A stretch of 64,000 nucleotides of DNA from Linum tenue (taxonomy: Eukaryota; Streptophyta; Magnoliopsida; Malpighiales; Linaceae): positions 2,691,742 through 2,755,741 of the forward strand of contig CAMGYJ010000008.1 of NCBI GenBank assembly GCA_946122785.1, written 5' to 3'. The translations under genes were made by a program, and so were the position numbers. Positions 33,253 to 43,901 of this stretch are shown here, one piece after another. The notes beneath the pieces were generated by a model. That model saw only the letters and a program-made list of their open reading frames with translations. It was not told where the DNA came from and ran no database searches. Every line of letters starts with the position of its first letter. The first letter of the stretch is position 1.

Positions 33253-34266
33253 ATGGCACAACCTAACTTCCAGCACCCGTTCATCTGGGATCTCAGGAGG
33301 GGCTCCACCGGAGAGCGCTTCAAGAAAGTCGTGGAAACCCCGTTTGGCGCCCACCATTGCTGGTCCAAACGGGAGTTTCGGAAACTGCACTGCTACGAGC
33401 AGCTTTCCGCCGTGCTCGCCAACACCGCATGGCGCCGTCTGTTCCAGATCTGCGAGACGGTCTACTACGAGCCGGTGTGGGAGTTCTACACCACTTTCAA
33501 GCACAACTCCACGACCAGATACCATGACAGTACAACCGTCCAATTCAGGCTGGGTGGTGTCCCCCGGTCCTTGAGCTATCACGAGCTGGCTGAGGCTCTC
33601 GACCTCGACCTCGACGACAGTCGGGACTACGTCACCAAGGTTAATGAGCCACCGGAGGTGGACTTCAAGAGGCTGTACACCAGCCTGGCTCAGCCTGGCC
33701 AGACGCGTCCTTTCAAGTCTGGGAGGACGAAGACATCTACCCTGCGGATCGAGTACCGACTTCTCCACCACCTGCTGGCAAAGTCTTACACTCCTGCATA
33801 TGACAGCGCCGGCCACATCACGAAGAGGCCCCTGTACTTCCTCGATTCGATCCGCCAGCGCCGCCATCCTCTCCACCTGGGTTCGGTGGTGGCCAAGACA
33901 TTCGAGAAGACGGCCACAGAGCTGAAGAGCCTCCACTGCGCCCCCCTCATCACCCGCCTGGTTACCTTTTTCGGCCTCTCACTGCAGGGGTGCACCAAGG
34001 AGGGGGAGACCCCCATCTTTGGCGCCGCGACGATCGGGAAGATGCTGCTGTTGAGGGAGAGGAACGGTGTTCAGTGGGTCGAGGGATTTCAGGAGCCTCC
34101 TATCCCCGCGGAGCCCGAGGAGGAGGCTGACGATGAGGTGGACCCCGATGAGGTGGATGCTGCTGTGGATGCTGCTGCGGATGCTGCTGATGATCCCCCA
34201 CAGACTGACTTCCATTTTGGGGGTAGCAGCTCCACTTTCCAGGGCCAGGACTACTTCACCCAGTAG
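33253..34266 (+). CDS. Athila ORF1-like protein of element C
   Basis: 337 codons from ATG 33253. FRLGGVPRSLSYHELAEALDL matches the core pattern I know from the plant ATHILA ORF-1 family (a plant retroelement protein of unknown role, in the position of env-like genes), with upstream YYEPVWEFYTTF. It has an acidic Glu/Asp/Ala tail after residue 290. The stop at 34264 is TAG in the context CAG-TAG, and the same frame runs on for 108 more codons of Gln/Arg-rich, coiled-coil-like then acidic sequence, through a second CAG-TAG at 34450, to TAG-TAG at 34591. The original protein was probably about 446 residues. No signal peptide or membrane segment is evident, so an envelope role is not supported. 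Confidence 0.7.
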   Translation: MAQPNFQHPFIWDLRRGSTGERFKKVVETPFGAHHCWSKREFRKLHCYEQLSAVLANTAWRRLFQICETVYYEPVWEFYTTFKHNSTTRYHDSTTVQFRLGGVPRSLSYHELAEALDLDLDDSRDYVTKVNEPPEVDFKRLYTSLAQPGQTRPFKSGRTKTSTLRIEYRLLHHLLAKSYTPAYDSAGHITKRPLYFLDSIRQRRHPLHLGSVVAKTFEKTATELKSLHCAPLITRLVTFFGLSLQGCTKEGETPIFGAATIGKMLLLRERNGVQWVEGFQEPPIPAEPEEEADDEVDPDEVDAAVDAAADAADDPPQTDFHFGGSSSTFQGQDYFTQ

Positions 34267-34593
34267 TTCGAGCAGCTGAGGATCCAGAACCAGCTGCTCC
34301 TCGACCAGCAGATGCAGTTCCAGCAGCAGTACGCGGCAGATCAGGCCGAGTACCGCCACAGGCTGGACGCGATCCAGGCTCAGCAGGGCGTGACTCTCGC
34401 CCATATCGAGCGGGAGAAGCGCCGTTCCCGGCGCATGCAGGAGGTTCAGTAGCACCTGCTTCAGTTGGTTCTGGGCGATCCACCTGTCTGGAGGACTCCC
34501 TGGGATGACTCCCCTCCACATGACGGTGCGGCTGGCGCTGCTGATGATGATGCGTTCATGAACGACATCGATCTCGACGATCTTGGCGACTAG
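34267..34593 (+). pseudogene. In-frame extension of ORF1 beyond two TAG codons
   Basis: Continues ORF1 in phase, rich in Gln, Arg and Leu (LRIQNQLLLDQQMQFQQQYA), then an acidic end DDDAFMNDIDLDDLGD followed by a double stop. The preserved composition suggests it was coding until recently. Confidence 0.6.
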
Positions 34594-34897
34594 TAGGCTG
34601 TACTCGTTGCCCGTCTCAGTGTGTTTGTTTTTGTTTGTTTTTTTTAGACTTTTTAGTGTTTGCTCCATGTGTGCGGAGCTTGAACTTTTTGTCGTTTGTT
34701 TTTGGTTTTTCCTTTGTGGTTTGATGTAGCCGTCTGGGCTAACACTTATCCCTAACGCCAGTGTGCTAGTGTTTCTGATGTTCGATTTGTGCAGTATTGA
34801 CCACTCCCCCGTTCGTTTCTCGCTGACTGGTCCACTTCCAGTCCCCCAGCAGTGTTCTTACCCGGTAACATCGTTCCCCTTATCTTTCCCTCTACTC

Positions 34898-34931
34898 CAT
34901 TGAGGGCAATGTCGTGCTTAAGTGTGGGGGG
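34898..34931 (+). other. Mid-element hairpin plus purine tract of element C
   Basis: Stem CATTG / CAATG with loop AGGG (34898-34911), then TCGTGCTTAAGTGTGGGGGG. Equivalent to 19038-19076 of A; layout repeated at the 3' polypurine tract 1.5 kb later. Confidence 0.7.
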
Positions 34932-36422
34932 ATGTTTTGTATCGGTTGGAATATTTAGGATGGTGTTTGGAGCCTAGTCCACTGTCCGAATCTTACGATT
35001 TGAGGGCTCCAAGTACTGCTGTTTGATCATATTGGCACTGTGTTTTGATGGATGAATTGATTGGTTTTCGGATTAATGCATGACAACCTGTTTGCGACTA
35101 GGACAACCTATGATGAGAACTGAGATGTGCAGTAGAACGATGTAGGGGTTCAGTTTTTCAACTGTTTGCTTGCCAACTGTGACTTGATCTGACTTGATCT
35201 GATTACTTGTTCTTGACAGTCGTTTATGCATCTAGTTCAGGGTATCAGAATGTGAGATAGAGCATATAGGTAGCCATGTGAGATCTGAGCCTGCTCGTTT
35301 CTTTCTTGTGCGATAGATCCCTCTTCCATGATGTGTAGCATTCACGTTGTCACTAGCTAAGATGATGGGGGCATAGGATTAGCCCACGCCCAAAACTGAC
35401 TGTCCTGATGTGTCATATCCCCTAGTCAGCCCCTTTGAGCCGTGTGTTATCCTTTCTTTTGGTCTATAATGAAAAAAAATCACCCTTGTTGCTTCTTTTA
35501 GAAGGTTCCACAGAGTGGTTTTTACATATTCTCTGCTGTTTCTGCTTAAGTCTATGTGAGTGTTGGAGGTAGTGCTTAAAAGTTGGGCAGGTGTTTGAAA
35601 TTTATGCAGAAGTGGTGGCTCTCTTAAGAAATGTAAAGAAAAATAAAAGAAAAACAAAGAAAAATTGAAAGCAAAAGAGAGCCACTACCAAAAATCTGAA
35701 TAATGCTCAGTAGGTAGTGTTTCTTAGCAGTCTGGCTTGGAAATGCTGATGTTTATGCCTCCTTCGCTCTTGTGCTCTTAAGATATTGAGTAATGCAGGA
35801 TAGCAGAAAGAAAATACCGGGTTGTTGACTGTGTTTGTGTGTTTGGGAAATGTGGAACCTTGTGCTATGAATACTTCCACCACCTAAAAGGCCTTTTCCC
35901 CATGTCCAAGACCCTAGCCAGTCATTTGAACCTGTGTCTAAGACCTCCTGATTAGTTAGTGGTGACACCCCATATGTGAACTCTAGCATTTAGAGGCTGC
36001 CATCATGGTGAAGAGATGATAGGTATTGAGAGAAATAGCATGCGCATCTTTCGCATCAAACTGTCCTGACCCCACTGGTCGAGAGTGAGTGATTCATTTT
36101 CATTTTCTATATGCTCTTGTACCCCGGTGAGGACCTAGATTGCTCGGTCTCTATTCTGATGTCTTGAGTTGGATGCATGAGTTGACTGTTTTGAGTAAGT
36201 GGTTGAATCAAGTCTAGGTTGGCCAGTGAACAGAAGGGGGACTCTTCCTTTACTCGATTTGCTGCACTCGAATGTCCTTTGTGGTGGTTGTCCAGGTTGT
36301 TAGTGAGGTTGTGCATGTATTGATGTTTGAGAACCAGTGCGATTCACGTGTTTTGTGCCTTTATGACTTGTCCCCAATGTTGGTTGATTGAAATATGTAA
36401 GCTTACTTAGTGTCTGACTTGG
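34932..36422 (+). other. Non-coding 3' internal region of element C
   Basis: No supported ORF. A-rich stretch near 35635-35670. Probably untranslated region carrying cis signals. Confidence 0.5.
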
Positions 36423-36462
36423 TTTGCTTGGGGACAAGCAAACGGTTAAGTGTGGGGGAGTT
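36423..36462 (+). other. Hairpin and 3' polypurine tract of element C
   Basis: Perfect 8-bp stem TTTGCTTG / CAAGCAAA with loop GGGA (36423-36442), then CGGTTAAGTGTGGGGGAGTT directly against the 3' LTR. Confidence 0.85.
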
Positions 36463-37806
36463 TGATAGACCGTCATTTACACATGTTTTTACCCTCATAC
36501 TTACACCGTTTGAGGTGTTGATTCTCGTGTTTTAGGCCGATTTCACGCTAGGTTGTGCTTGTTTGTGTTATTTCAGGTCCTAGTACGTGAATGAAGGCTT
36601 AGGAGCGAGTCTGGGGTCGATTGGACGAAGAACGGACGAAGGGCGAGCTTTTTGGGGAGTGCACGGGCAGACCAGGAGGCTGCACAGCCGTGCACTTGAG
36701 CCATTTGGCCGTGCACCTCATGTCGAGGCCATGCACGGCCAGACCCTGAAGATTGCACGGCCGTGCGCCTGGCCGTGCAAGGTGGATGAAGGCCGAATAA
36801 TTGATACGGTGCGTTTTGAGGGTGCACGGCCAGAATGGTGTTGTGCACGGCCGTGCACCTGGCCGTGCAACTCGGGAAAGCCGGTTTTAAAGCCTAATCC
36901 GAGCCAAAAGTGGGAGAATCGTGTTTTCAGAGCAAAAACAGAGCCCTAGAGAGAGAAAGTGCGAAGAACATATCCTAGAAGCTGTCCTAGAGCTGGATTT
37001 CATCGAATCGAGCCTGGAGATCGTCATAGGAGTGAAAATCATCGTCCCGGAGCAGATTATCCTCATCGTTATGAGTATGACTAATCCGATTCTTGTTTTC
37101 TCTTCTCTCTCTATGGAGTAGAACCCTTCTCTCACTTGGGTATGAAGAACCCTAGTTCCTTGTGTTAGGGATTTGATTGTAATGACTTGGGATGATATTA
37201 CTGTTTGATTTTAATCGAATGACGCATGTTTAATGAATTGATTTGAGTCTGATCAGCTTTTCTCAATTTCTGCTGCAACCTGAGATAGATAGAATCTGAT
37301 TAGGTTGTTAGAGCCTCTTCATTCGATAGTAGGAGATTGGCTATACGAGAGTTAGCCAGTTTACTGCTTTGTACTGGTGTTCTTGGCGCCAGTAGTGGAG
37401 TTCTGTGTTCATAGCCTCAGCTTTCTATCCCGGTGAAGACTAGTCGTCTGCCGGGTAGTTAGATTGAGAGGGCTTGGTCAGCTTAAGAGATTCCAAGCTA
37501 CTGTCGGATCTTCCGCAGTCTAATCAACAGTAAATCAACCCAGGGAATTGCAATTGAACCTAACTAAGGGGCTAGGGGGACTCAATCCCGAGTGACTCTT
37601 ACCTGCTTTAGAAACCCGAACAAATTACTGCTTTCTTGTTGCTTTTACTTTTCACAATAATCACTTGAATTAGTTTGCTAGATAATAGAGAATCACGGAG
37701 TAAGCAGTAGATCTAGACCCCGGGTTGATAATTAAACTTGCCTATACTGCAGTCCCTTTCATTGGTTACACTTGGCCATTGTTAGGTGTTGTGTTTTAGT
37801 GTGTCA
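36463..37806 (+). repeat. 3' LTR of element C
   Basis: 1344 bp. Differs from the 5' LTR at six noted places, for example CACAGCC for CACGGCC near 36685 and GTGTGTCA for GCGTGTCA at its end. Confidence 0.95.
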
Positions 37807-37811
37807 TGTAT

Positions 37812-38875
37812 AAGATTACCAAATAAGAGTGATTTGGTCTCATGGTCAATTACATAGTAATTAGGGCTCCCCATGCTATTACTCCGTTATGATATGTTAT
37901 GTCACACCCCCTGATGTGGTGTTGACCGTTGATTCATCATGAGATATGACCACACCCAGAGTGGTGTTGAGTCCGATATGACCACACCCATAGTGGTGTC
38001 AGGTCCGATATGACTACACCGGCAGTGGTGGGTCCGATATGACCACATCCACGAGATGTTTGGTCCGTATTCCCGGGAGAGTAATTAGCATGGGAGTAGC
38101 CAGGCGCCTATAAGTAAAACATGATAAGACGCATATGCATAAGTCAAGGTGGTTGAGTCTTTTTCCTATTGGGATGTCGGATGGCTGAGGTCTGATCCTA
38201 GTGCTTTGGCTTGTTTGCTAGATGTATGGTAGGGGTATGCTCTGTTATGAACTCACGATGCTATGATTATCTCACTCAGCTATGAGCTGACCCTCTTTAT
38301 CCTTTTTCTCTGCTTATGCCATGTGTAAGCAGATTATCAGCAGCAGCAGTAGATAAGTGTTAGGTGGGAGCTTAGCAAGAGTTGAAGGCAAAATGAGGTA
38401 TGGTCTTCAACTATTCTGTGCTTGGACTACTACTCGGGATTTTGGCCAGTGATCCACACCTTTTTGTAAAAATGTTTTGAGAACGTTTTTCATGTGCATA
38501 CTAGCTTCTGATGTAGTGTGAGATATCCATAGGTGTGGAAAGTTGATGATATGTGTATATTTATGTGGTTGTGTAAGTTATGACGACTATGATATGTATT
38601 AGTAAGGCATGCAGTTGTGGAGTATGAAAACTGTGACTATGGCTATGAAAGCCAATGAATATGGTTGTGAGTATATATGTTTGTCCATGAATGCTTGGAT
38701 TTAGATGAATTATTTTGCAGGATTAGATGGAAGAACTGTTAGCCCATTACGCGAGTAATTCATGTCGAAATTTTAATTGGGTAAATTTTGATAATTAATG
38801 TAACACCCAAGATTAATTCTGCTGCAATTGTATGAACAATATGATTAGGCAAAACGTATAGGGTAGGGTGTTACA
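37812..38875 (+). repeat. 5' LTR of element B, second part
   Basis: 1064 bp completing the LTR. It carries a run of imperfect repeats around CCGATATGACCACACCC at 37940-38050, also present in the 3' LTR. Confidence 0.95.
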
Positions 38876-38878
38876 GTT

Positions 38879-38890
38879 TGGTATCAGAGC
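38879..38890 (+). other. Initiator tRNA-Met primer binding site of element B
   Basis: TGGTATCAGAGC, 3 nt after the LTR end; the standard chromovirus and copia site. Confidence 0.9.
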
Positions 38891-39140
38891 CCGGTTCCCT
38901 CTTTTTGTTGTTATGGCATACTATACCCAATGGGAGGTTAAACACTCCTAAGGAGGGGAGTACCACATAATGACTTAAACTGGGAATTGAGTTTGACATG
39001 ATTATGTGTATTGGTATGTTGGATGAAATTACCTGCATCATGGTTTTCAAAATTGAGTTTTGAACTTATTTGTTTTCAAGTAATTATTTTTGGAAGATTT
39101 TGTTTTAACCAAGTGAGAGATTTGGGAAAGAATAAATTTT

Positions 39141-42100
39141 GTGTGGATCAATCTAAGGCCAATATTTCCTTGTAGCTCGCACGGAAGTTGTCATAATGTT
39201 CCTACTGATCAGTCGAGAGGAGTGGGGGCGGTTGATGCAAGACCGCCAGTATTAGACTATGCAAAGATGAAGAGTTTGGGTGGTAGGGACTTTAAAGGAG
39301 ATGTGAGTCCGGATGCTGTGGTAGAGTGGTTGAGGGAGATGGAAGATGTGTTTGAGTATCTTTATGCAACCCCAGAGGAAAAAGTGCAATATGTTGTTTT
39401 TCTCCTAAAGGGGTACGCGAGGAGCTGGTGGTCCTCAATCTCTAGAGTTAATGGTGAACGAGTTCAGTTCACCTGGGAGGAATTCCTGAAGGCCTTTAAG
39501 ACAGAGTTTCTTCCCGAAGCTTTTATCAGGGCAAAGAATAATGAATTCGCCAACCTTAAGCAGGAGAACATGACGGTTACTGAGTACACCATCAAGTTTG
39601 TTCGACTACTCTACTTTGAAGATGGGTTGGCGGATACTGAGCATAAGAAGAAGATGAGATACTTACATGGTCTGCGCCTAGGGTTGAAAGAAAAGATTCA
39701 CAGGGTTGATGAAGAGAGCATGACCACTATCAAGGATGCAGCACTTAAGTATGAAGCCTATGAAGTTGAGGGTAGAGAGGAAAACAAGGCCAAAGAAGAC
39801 GAGAAGAAGAGGAAGTTTGGAGTAAATAATGCTGGACCTCGTTACCCACCCAGGAGAGGTCCTAGCAGTTTTGGGAGAACACCGAGTCAATCTATGTCGG
39901 GAGCATCATACAAGGCACCAGTTTCCTCTGCCACACAAGCTCCAGTTTGTCAAGTTTGTCAGAAGAGACACTTTGGGGAGTGTTGGAGGTTTTCTGGAGT
40001 ATGCTTTCAATGCGGCCAGCCGGGTCACATCATGAGGAGCTGTCCTTATAGGGGAGGTGGAAGACCTACTCAGTCTGAACCTTCAGTGCAATTTAGTAGA
40101 GCCCCAACTAGAGGTGGTTACCAGGGAGGCCGTAGTGGATTTCAGAGTGGTCGTGGTGGTTCACAGGGTGGTAGAGGTGGTGGTCGAAATCAGCCATCAG
40201 GAAGTGGTACGCAGGGTACCAGAGCACAGGGAGCACCGAGGGTTTATGCAATGACTCGAGGTGAGGCAGAAGTGGCACCAGAAGTTGTGACTGGTATGCT
40301 TTCTATCCTTGGCAAGCAATTATATGCTTTGATCGATACTGGTTCCTCTCACTCATTCATGTCATATACGTTTGCACATATGCTACGCTTAGTTCCAGAT
40401 AAGCTAGGTTATACCTTATGTGTTAAAACACCTGTGGGAGATACCTTGAAGGTAGACTCGGTCATTAGAAGTTCCTTCATTTGTGTGGAAGGAGCTTTCC
40501 TAGCAGCAGATTTAATTATGCTACCTTTTGATGAATTTGATGTCATCCTTGGAAAGGACTTTCTGGCAACACATGGAGCTGTTGTGGATTGTCAAAAGAA
40601 AGAAGTGTTATTCAATACACCAGATAAAGGTCCTGTTGTATTCCGAGGCATTAAGAAAAAGGAGAATCATGGTTTTCTTTCTGCCTTGGAAGCTTTTCGA
40701 TTAATGAAGGAAGGTTGTGAAGCCTTTCTTGCTCAAGTTACTGTTGTAAATGATAAGAAGGTTGAGGATGTAGTGGTGGTAAGGGAGTTTCCTGATGTAT
40801 TCCCCGAAGAACTTCCCGGCCTTCCACCAGAAAGAGAAGTGGAGTTTGATATTGAATTGGTACCTGGCACAACACCAATTTCAATGGCACCATATAGAAT
40901 GGCACCAATTGAGCTGAAGGAGCTTAAAGAACAATTGCAAGAACTGCTAGACAAGGGGTTTATTCGACCTAGCATCTCACCTTGGGGTGCACCGGTGTTG
41001 TTTGTCAAGAAGAAAGATGGATCCATGAGAATGTGCATTGACTACCGGAGGTTGAATAAAGCAACAGTGAAGAATCGTTATCCCCTCCCAAGAATAGACG
41101 ACTTGTTTGATCAATTGCAGGGTGCATCAGTCTTTTCTAAGATTGATTTGAGGTCCGGGTACCATCAACTGAAAGTGGCAGATGGAGCGACCTCAAAGAC
41201 AGCTTTTAGAACAAGATATGGGCATTATGAGTTCTTGGTAATGCCTTTTGGACTCACTAATGCGCCAGCAGTATTTATGGCTCTTATGAACAGAGTTTTT
41301 CATGAATATCTTGATAAGTTTGTGATTGTGTTCATAGACGATATTCTCATCTATTCTAAAAGCGAAGAGGAGCACAAAAATCACCTTAGAATTGTATTGC
41401 AAATTCTAAGGGAGAAACAATTATATGCAAAATTCTCAAAATGTGAGTTTTGGCTGAAGGAGGTAATATTTTTGGGACATGTAATTTCTGGTAGAGGTGT
41501 CGAGGTGGATCCGAAAAAGGTGGAGGCAGTGGTGAGTTGGACTCCACCAAAAGATGTGTCAGAGTTGAGAAGTTTTCTTGGCATGGCGGGTTACTATCGG
41601 CGGTTTGTAGAAGGATTTTCCAAAATTGCTGCACCATTGACTAAACTGTTGAGGAAGAATACCAAGTATGTTTGGGATGAATCATGTCAAAAGAGTTTTG
41701 ATGAGCAGAAGAAGAGATTGACCGCAGCACCAGTACTTGCACTACCTTCGAATCACAGAGAGTATGTGGTGTATAGTGATGCCTCGTATCAAGGATTGGG
41801 CTGTGTGTTAATGCAAGATGGAAGAGTTATTGCATATGCCTCTAGGCAATTGCGTCCTCATGAAGTAAATTATTCCACTCATGATTTGGAGTTGGCAGCG
41901 GTGGTATTTGCTCTCAAGATATGGAGACATTATTTATATGGTGAGACTTTTAAAATCCTCACTGATCATAAAAGCCTGAAGTATATTATGGATCAGAAGG
42001 ATTTAAATAGTCGCCAGAGGAGATGGATTGAACTTCTAAAAGATTATGATTGTACAATTGATTACCATCCAGGTAAAGCTAATGTAGTTGCTGATGCCCT

Positions 42101-43313
42101 AAGCAGAAAGGGGAAGAAGAATATAAATGATCTGGTTGATTTGAGGGCAATGAATGTTGATTTGGAAGTGGATGGTGTAACAGGGTTACTAGCTCGGTTG
42201 AACATTCGACCTTTGTTGCACGACAAGATTCGTGAGAAACAGAAGGAGGACCCAGAGTTGGCAAAAATCATTCAAGACATTGAGGAAGGAAAAGAAAGCC
42301 CATTTGAAATGGTAGATGGCATGTTGAAGATTAATGGAAGGGCATGCGTTCCTAATGTTGATAATTTGAGGAAAGAGATCCTAGATGAAGCTCATTCTTC
42401 TGCTTATGCTATGCACCCAGGAGCAACTAAAATGTATCACACGATCAAACCATATTTTTGGTGGCGTGGGATGAAAAAGGAAGCAGCTGAACATGTTTTC
42501 ACATGTCTGGTATGTCAGAAAGTTAAGGTAGAACATCAAGCTCCTGTAGGGAAACTGCAACCACTTCCAATTCCAGAATGGAAGTGGGAAAGAATCACAA
42601 TGGATTTTGTATATGGTCTCCCATCATCAAGGGGAAAAGATGCAGTATGGGTTATTGTGGACCGACTGACCAAATCGGCTCACTTTTTACCCATTAGATG
42701 GAAACCATCACTGGAGACTTTGTCTCAACTATATATTAAGGAGATCGTCAGATTGCATGGTGTGCCAATTTCTATTGTCTCTGATCGAGACCCGAGCTTC
42801 ACATCTCGGTTTTGGCAAAGTTTACATGATGCCTTGGGAACTAAACTGCATTTTACTTCAGCTTATCATCCTCAAACAGATGGGCAGAGTGAACGAACCA
42901 TCCTTACCTTAGAGGAGTTACTTCGATCATATGTAATGCAATTGGAGGAATCATGGATTGACCATTTGCCCTTAATTGAGTTTGCTTACAACAACCAATA
43001 CCATAGTAGCTTGGGTGTTCCACCATATGAAGCACTTTATGGGAGGAAGTGTAGAACACCATTATGTTGGGATGTAGAAGGAGCAAGGCAAATCTCAGGG
43101 CCAGAGATAGTTCAGATCACAGTTGATAAGGTCAAGGAAATCAGGGAGCGTATGAGGGTGGCTCAAGATCGGCAGAAAGTTTATGTCGACACGAATAGGC
43201 GTGAAGTTAATTTCGAAGTGGGTGAGAAAGTATTTCTCAAAGTGTCACCCTGGAAAGGCGTAATGAGATTTGGTAAGAAAGGGAAACTTGCACCTCGGTA
43301 TATTGCCCTATGA
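39141..43313 (+). CDS. Gag-pol polyprotein of chromovirus element B (start lost)
   Basis: An open frame of 1390 codons; the GTG at its start is only where the frame opens. MARTE-like sequence in another phase near 39174 suggests the true gag start has decayed. Order: gag capsid block (about 55-230, [13 protein letters not shown]); knuckle [14 protein letters not shown] (about 289); Gly/Arg-rich linker; protease [10 protein letters not shown] (about 397); reverse transcriptase [12 protein letters not shown] and [10 protein letters not shown] (about 667-738); RNase H YSDASYQG and TDHKSLKY; integrase HHCC zinc site (about 1083-1128), catalytic [14 protein letters not shown] and QSERT. The frame ends early at 43313, where two bases are missing relative to the expected RYIGPYEI-type junction, cutting off the chromodomain. 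All core catalytic residues I can see are kept. Confidence 0.93.
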   Translation: MWINLRPIFPCSSHGSCHNVPTDQSRGVGAVDARPPVLDYAKMKSLGGRDFKGDVSPDAVVEWLREMEDVFEYLYATPEEKVQYVVFLLKGYARSWWSSISRVNGERVQFTWEEFLKAFKTEFLPEAFIRAKNNEFANLKQENMTVTEYTIKFVRLLYFEDGLADTEHKKKMRYLHGLRLGLKEKIHRVDEESMTTIKDAALKYEAYEVEGREENKAKEDEKKRKFGVNNAGPRYPPRRGPSSFGRTPSQSMSGASYKAPVSSATQAPVCQVCQKRHFGECWRFSGVCFQCGQPGHIMRSCPYRGGGRPTQSEPSVQFSRAPTRGGYQGGRSGFQSGRGGSQGGRGGGRNQPSGSGTQGTRAQGAPRVYAMTRGEAEVAPEVVTGMLSILGKQLYALIDTGSSHSFMSYTFAHMLRLVPDKLGYTLCVKTPVGDTLKVDSVIRSSFICVEGAFLAADLIMLPFDEFDVILGKDFLATHGAVVDCQKKEVLFNTPDKGPVVFRGIKKKENHGFLSALEAFRLMKEGCEAFLAQVTVVNDKKVEDVVVVREFPDVFPEELPGLPPEREVEFDIELVPGTTPISMAPYRMAPIELKELKEQLQELLDKGFIRPSISPWGAPVLFVKKKDGSMRMCIDYRRLNKATVKNRYPLPRIDDLFDQLQGASVFSKIDLRSGYHQLKVADGATSKTAFRTRYGHYEFLVMPFGLTNAPAVFMALMNRVFHEYLDKFVIVFIDDILIYSKSEEEHKNHLRIVLQILREKQLYAKFSKCEFWLKEVIFLGHVISGRGVEVDPKKVEAVVSWTPPKDVSELRSFLGMAGYYRRFVEGFSKIAAPLTKLLRKNTKYVWDESCQKSFDEQKKRLTAAPVLALPSNHREYVVYSDASYQGLGCVLMQDGRVIAYASRQLRPHEVNYSTHDLELAAVVFALKIWRHYLYGETFKILTDHKSLKYIMDQKDLNSRQRRWIELLKDYDCTIDYHPGKANVVADALSRKGKKNINDLVDLRAMNVDLEVDGVTGLLARLNIRPLLHDKIREKQKEDPELAKIIQDIEEGKESPFEMVDGMLKINGRACVPNVDNLRKEILDEAHSSAYAMHPGATKMYHTIKPYFWWRGMKKEAAEHVFTCLVCQKVKVEHQAPVGKLQPLPIPEWKWERITMDFVYGLPSSRGKDAVWVIVDRLTKSAHFLPIRWKPSLETLSQLYIKEIVRLHGVPISIVSDRDPSFTSRFWQSLHDALGTKLHFTSAYHPQTDGQSERTILTLEELLRSYVMQLEESWIDHLPLIEFAYNNQYHSSLGVPPYEALYGRKCRTPLCWDVEGARQISGPEIVQITVDKVKEIRERMRVAQDRQKVYVDTNRREVNFEVGEKVFLKVSPWKGVMRFGKKGKLAPRYIAL

Positions 43314-43650
43314 AATCACAGAGAAGATTGGACCAGTGGCATATAAACTAGCATTGCCTCCAGAGCTATCCCAAATCCACAATGTATTTCATGTTAGTAT
43401 GCTGAAGAGGTACAAAGTGGATCCTTCCCATGTTATACAACCAGAGGAGATCGAGTTGGGTCCAGATTTGACATTTGAAGAGGTTCCAGTTGAGATTGTT
43501 GATTATCAGATTAAGAATCTTCGTAGGAAGGAAATTCCAATGTTGAAAGTGGTGTGGAGAAATCAAGATAGTGAGAGTGCTACATGGGAAACTGAAGCAA
43601 GTATGCGAGAGAAGTATCCTGAGTTGGTAGCAAACTACTTTACAGGTTAA
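43314..43650 (+). pseudogene. Chromodomain end of element B pol, frameshifted off
   Basis: Continues pol in the next phase: [35 protein letters not shown] (the GPY/F end of integrase), then a chromodomain with VDYQIKNLRRKEIPMLKVVW and WETEASMREKYPELV. Chromodomains guide integrase of this lineage to heterochromatin. It is not reachable from the upstream frame without a shift. Confidence 0.85.
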
Positions 43651-43887
43651 CAATCTTGCTTAGTCAGTTATGTTTTGAATTTGCTGATGTGTTTTGTTGT
43701 GATAGCCCAGTGTAGGTTTTTGAAACCTTATATTGGGAACTTGAGGTGTTATGTGTTTAGTTATGTACTTAAGATCTCCTAACCTAAGATTCAGGTAGTA
43801 ACAATATATGTGATAGTGTCTGCCAGCAGGAGAACGAGCGGATGCGTAGTATCAACTCAAGGTTAGATTTCGGGGACGATATCTTTT

Positions 43888-43901
43888 AAGGAGGGGAGAA
43901 T
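43888..43901 (+). other. Polypurine tract of element B
   Basis: AAGGAGGGGAGAAT immediately before the 3' LTR. Confidence 0.85.

Larger units (their letters stand above)
27624..37811 (+). mobile_element. Element C: Athila-like retrotransposon with gag-protease and ORF1 but no pol
   Basis: Element proper 27629-37806 (10,178 bp) flanked by TGTAT duplications (27624-27628, 37807-37811), sitting in the 5' LTR of B. The 1344-bp LTRs differ at 6 positions by hand count. In order: tRNA-Asp type primer site, intact 925-codon gag-protease, post-gag hairpin, palindrome array with TATA box, intron, Athila ORF1-like gene, mid purine module, 3' purine tract. No reverse transcriptase, RNase H or integrase exists anywhere inside, so it depends on a partner for replication although it looks recently active. 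Confidence 0.95.

Noticed and set aside
34264..34266. Programmed stop-codon readthrough at the ORF1 TAG
   Set aside because: The following bases do not match a known readthrough context and a second TAG with the same CAG-TAG pattern follows; C-to-T decay is simpler.
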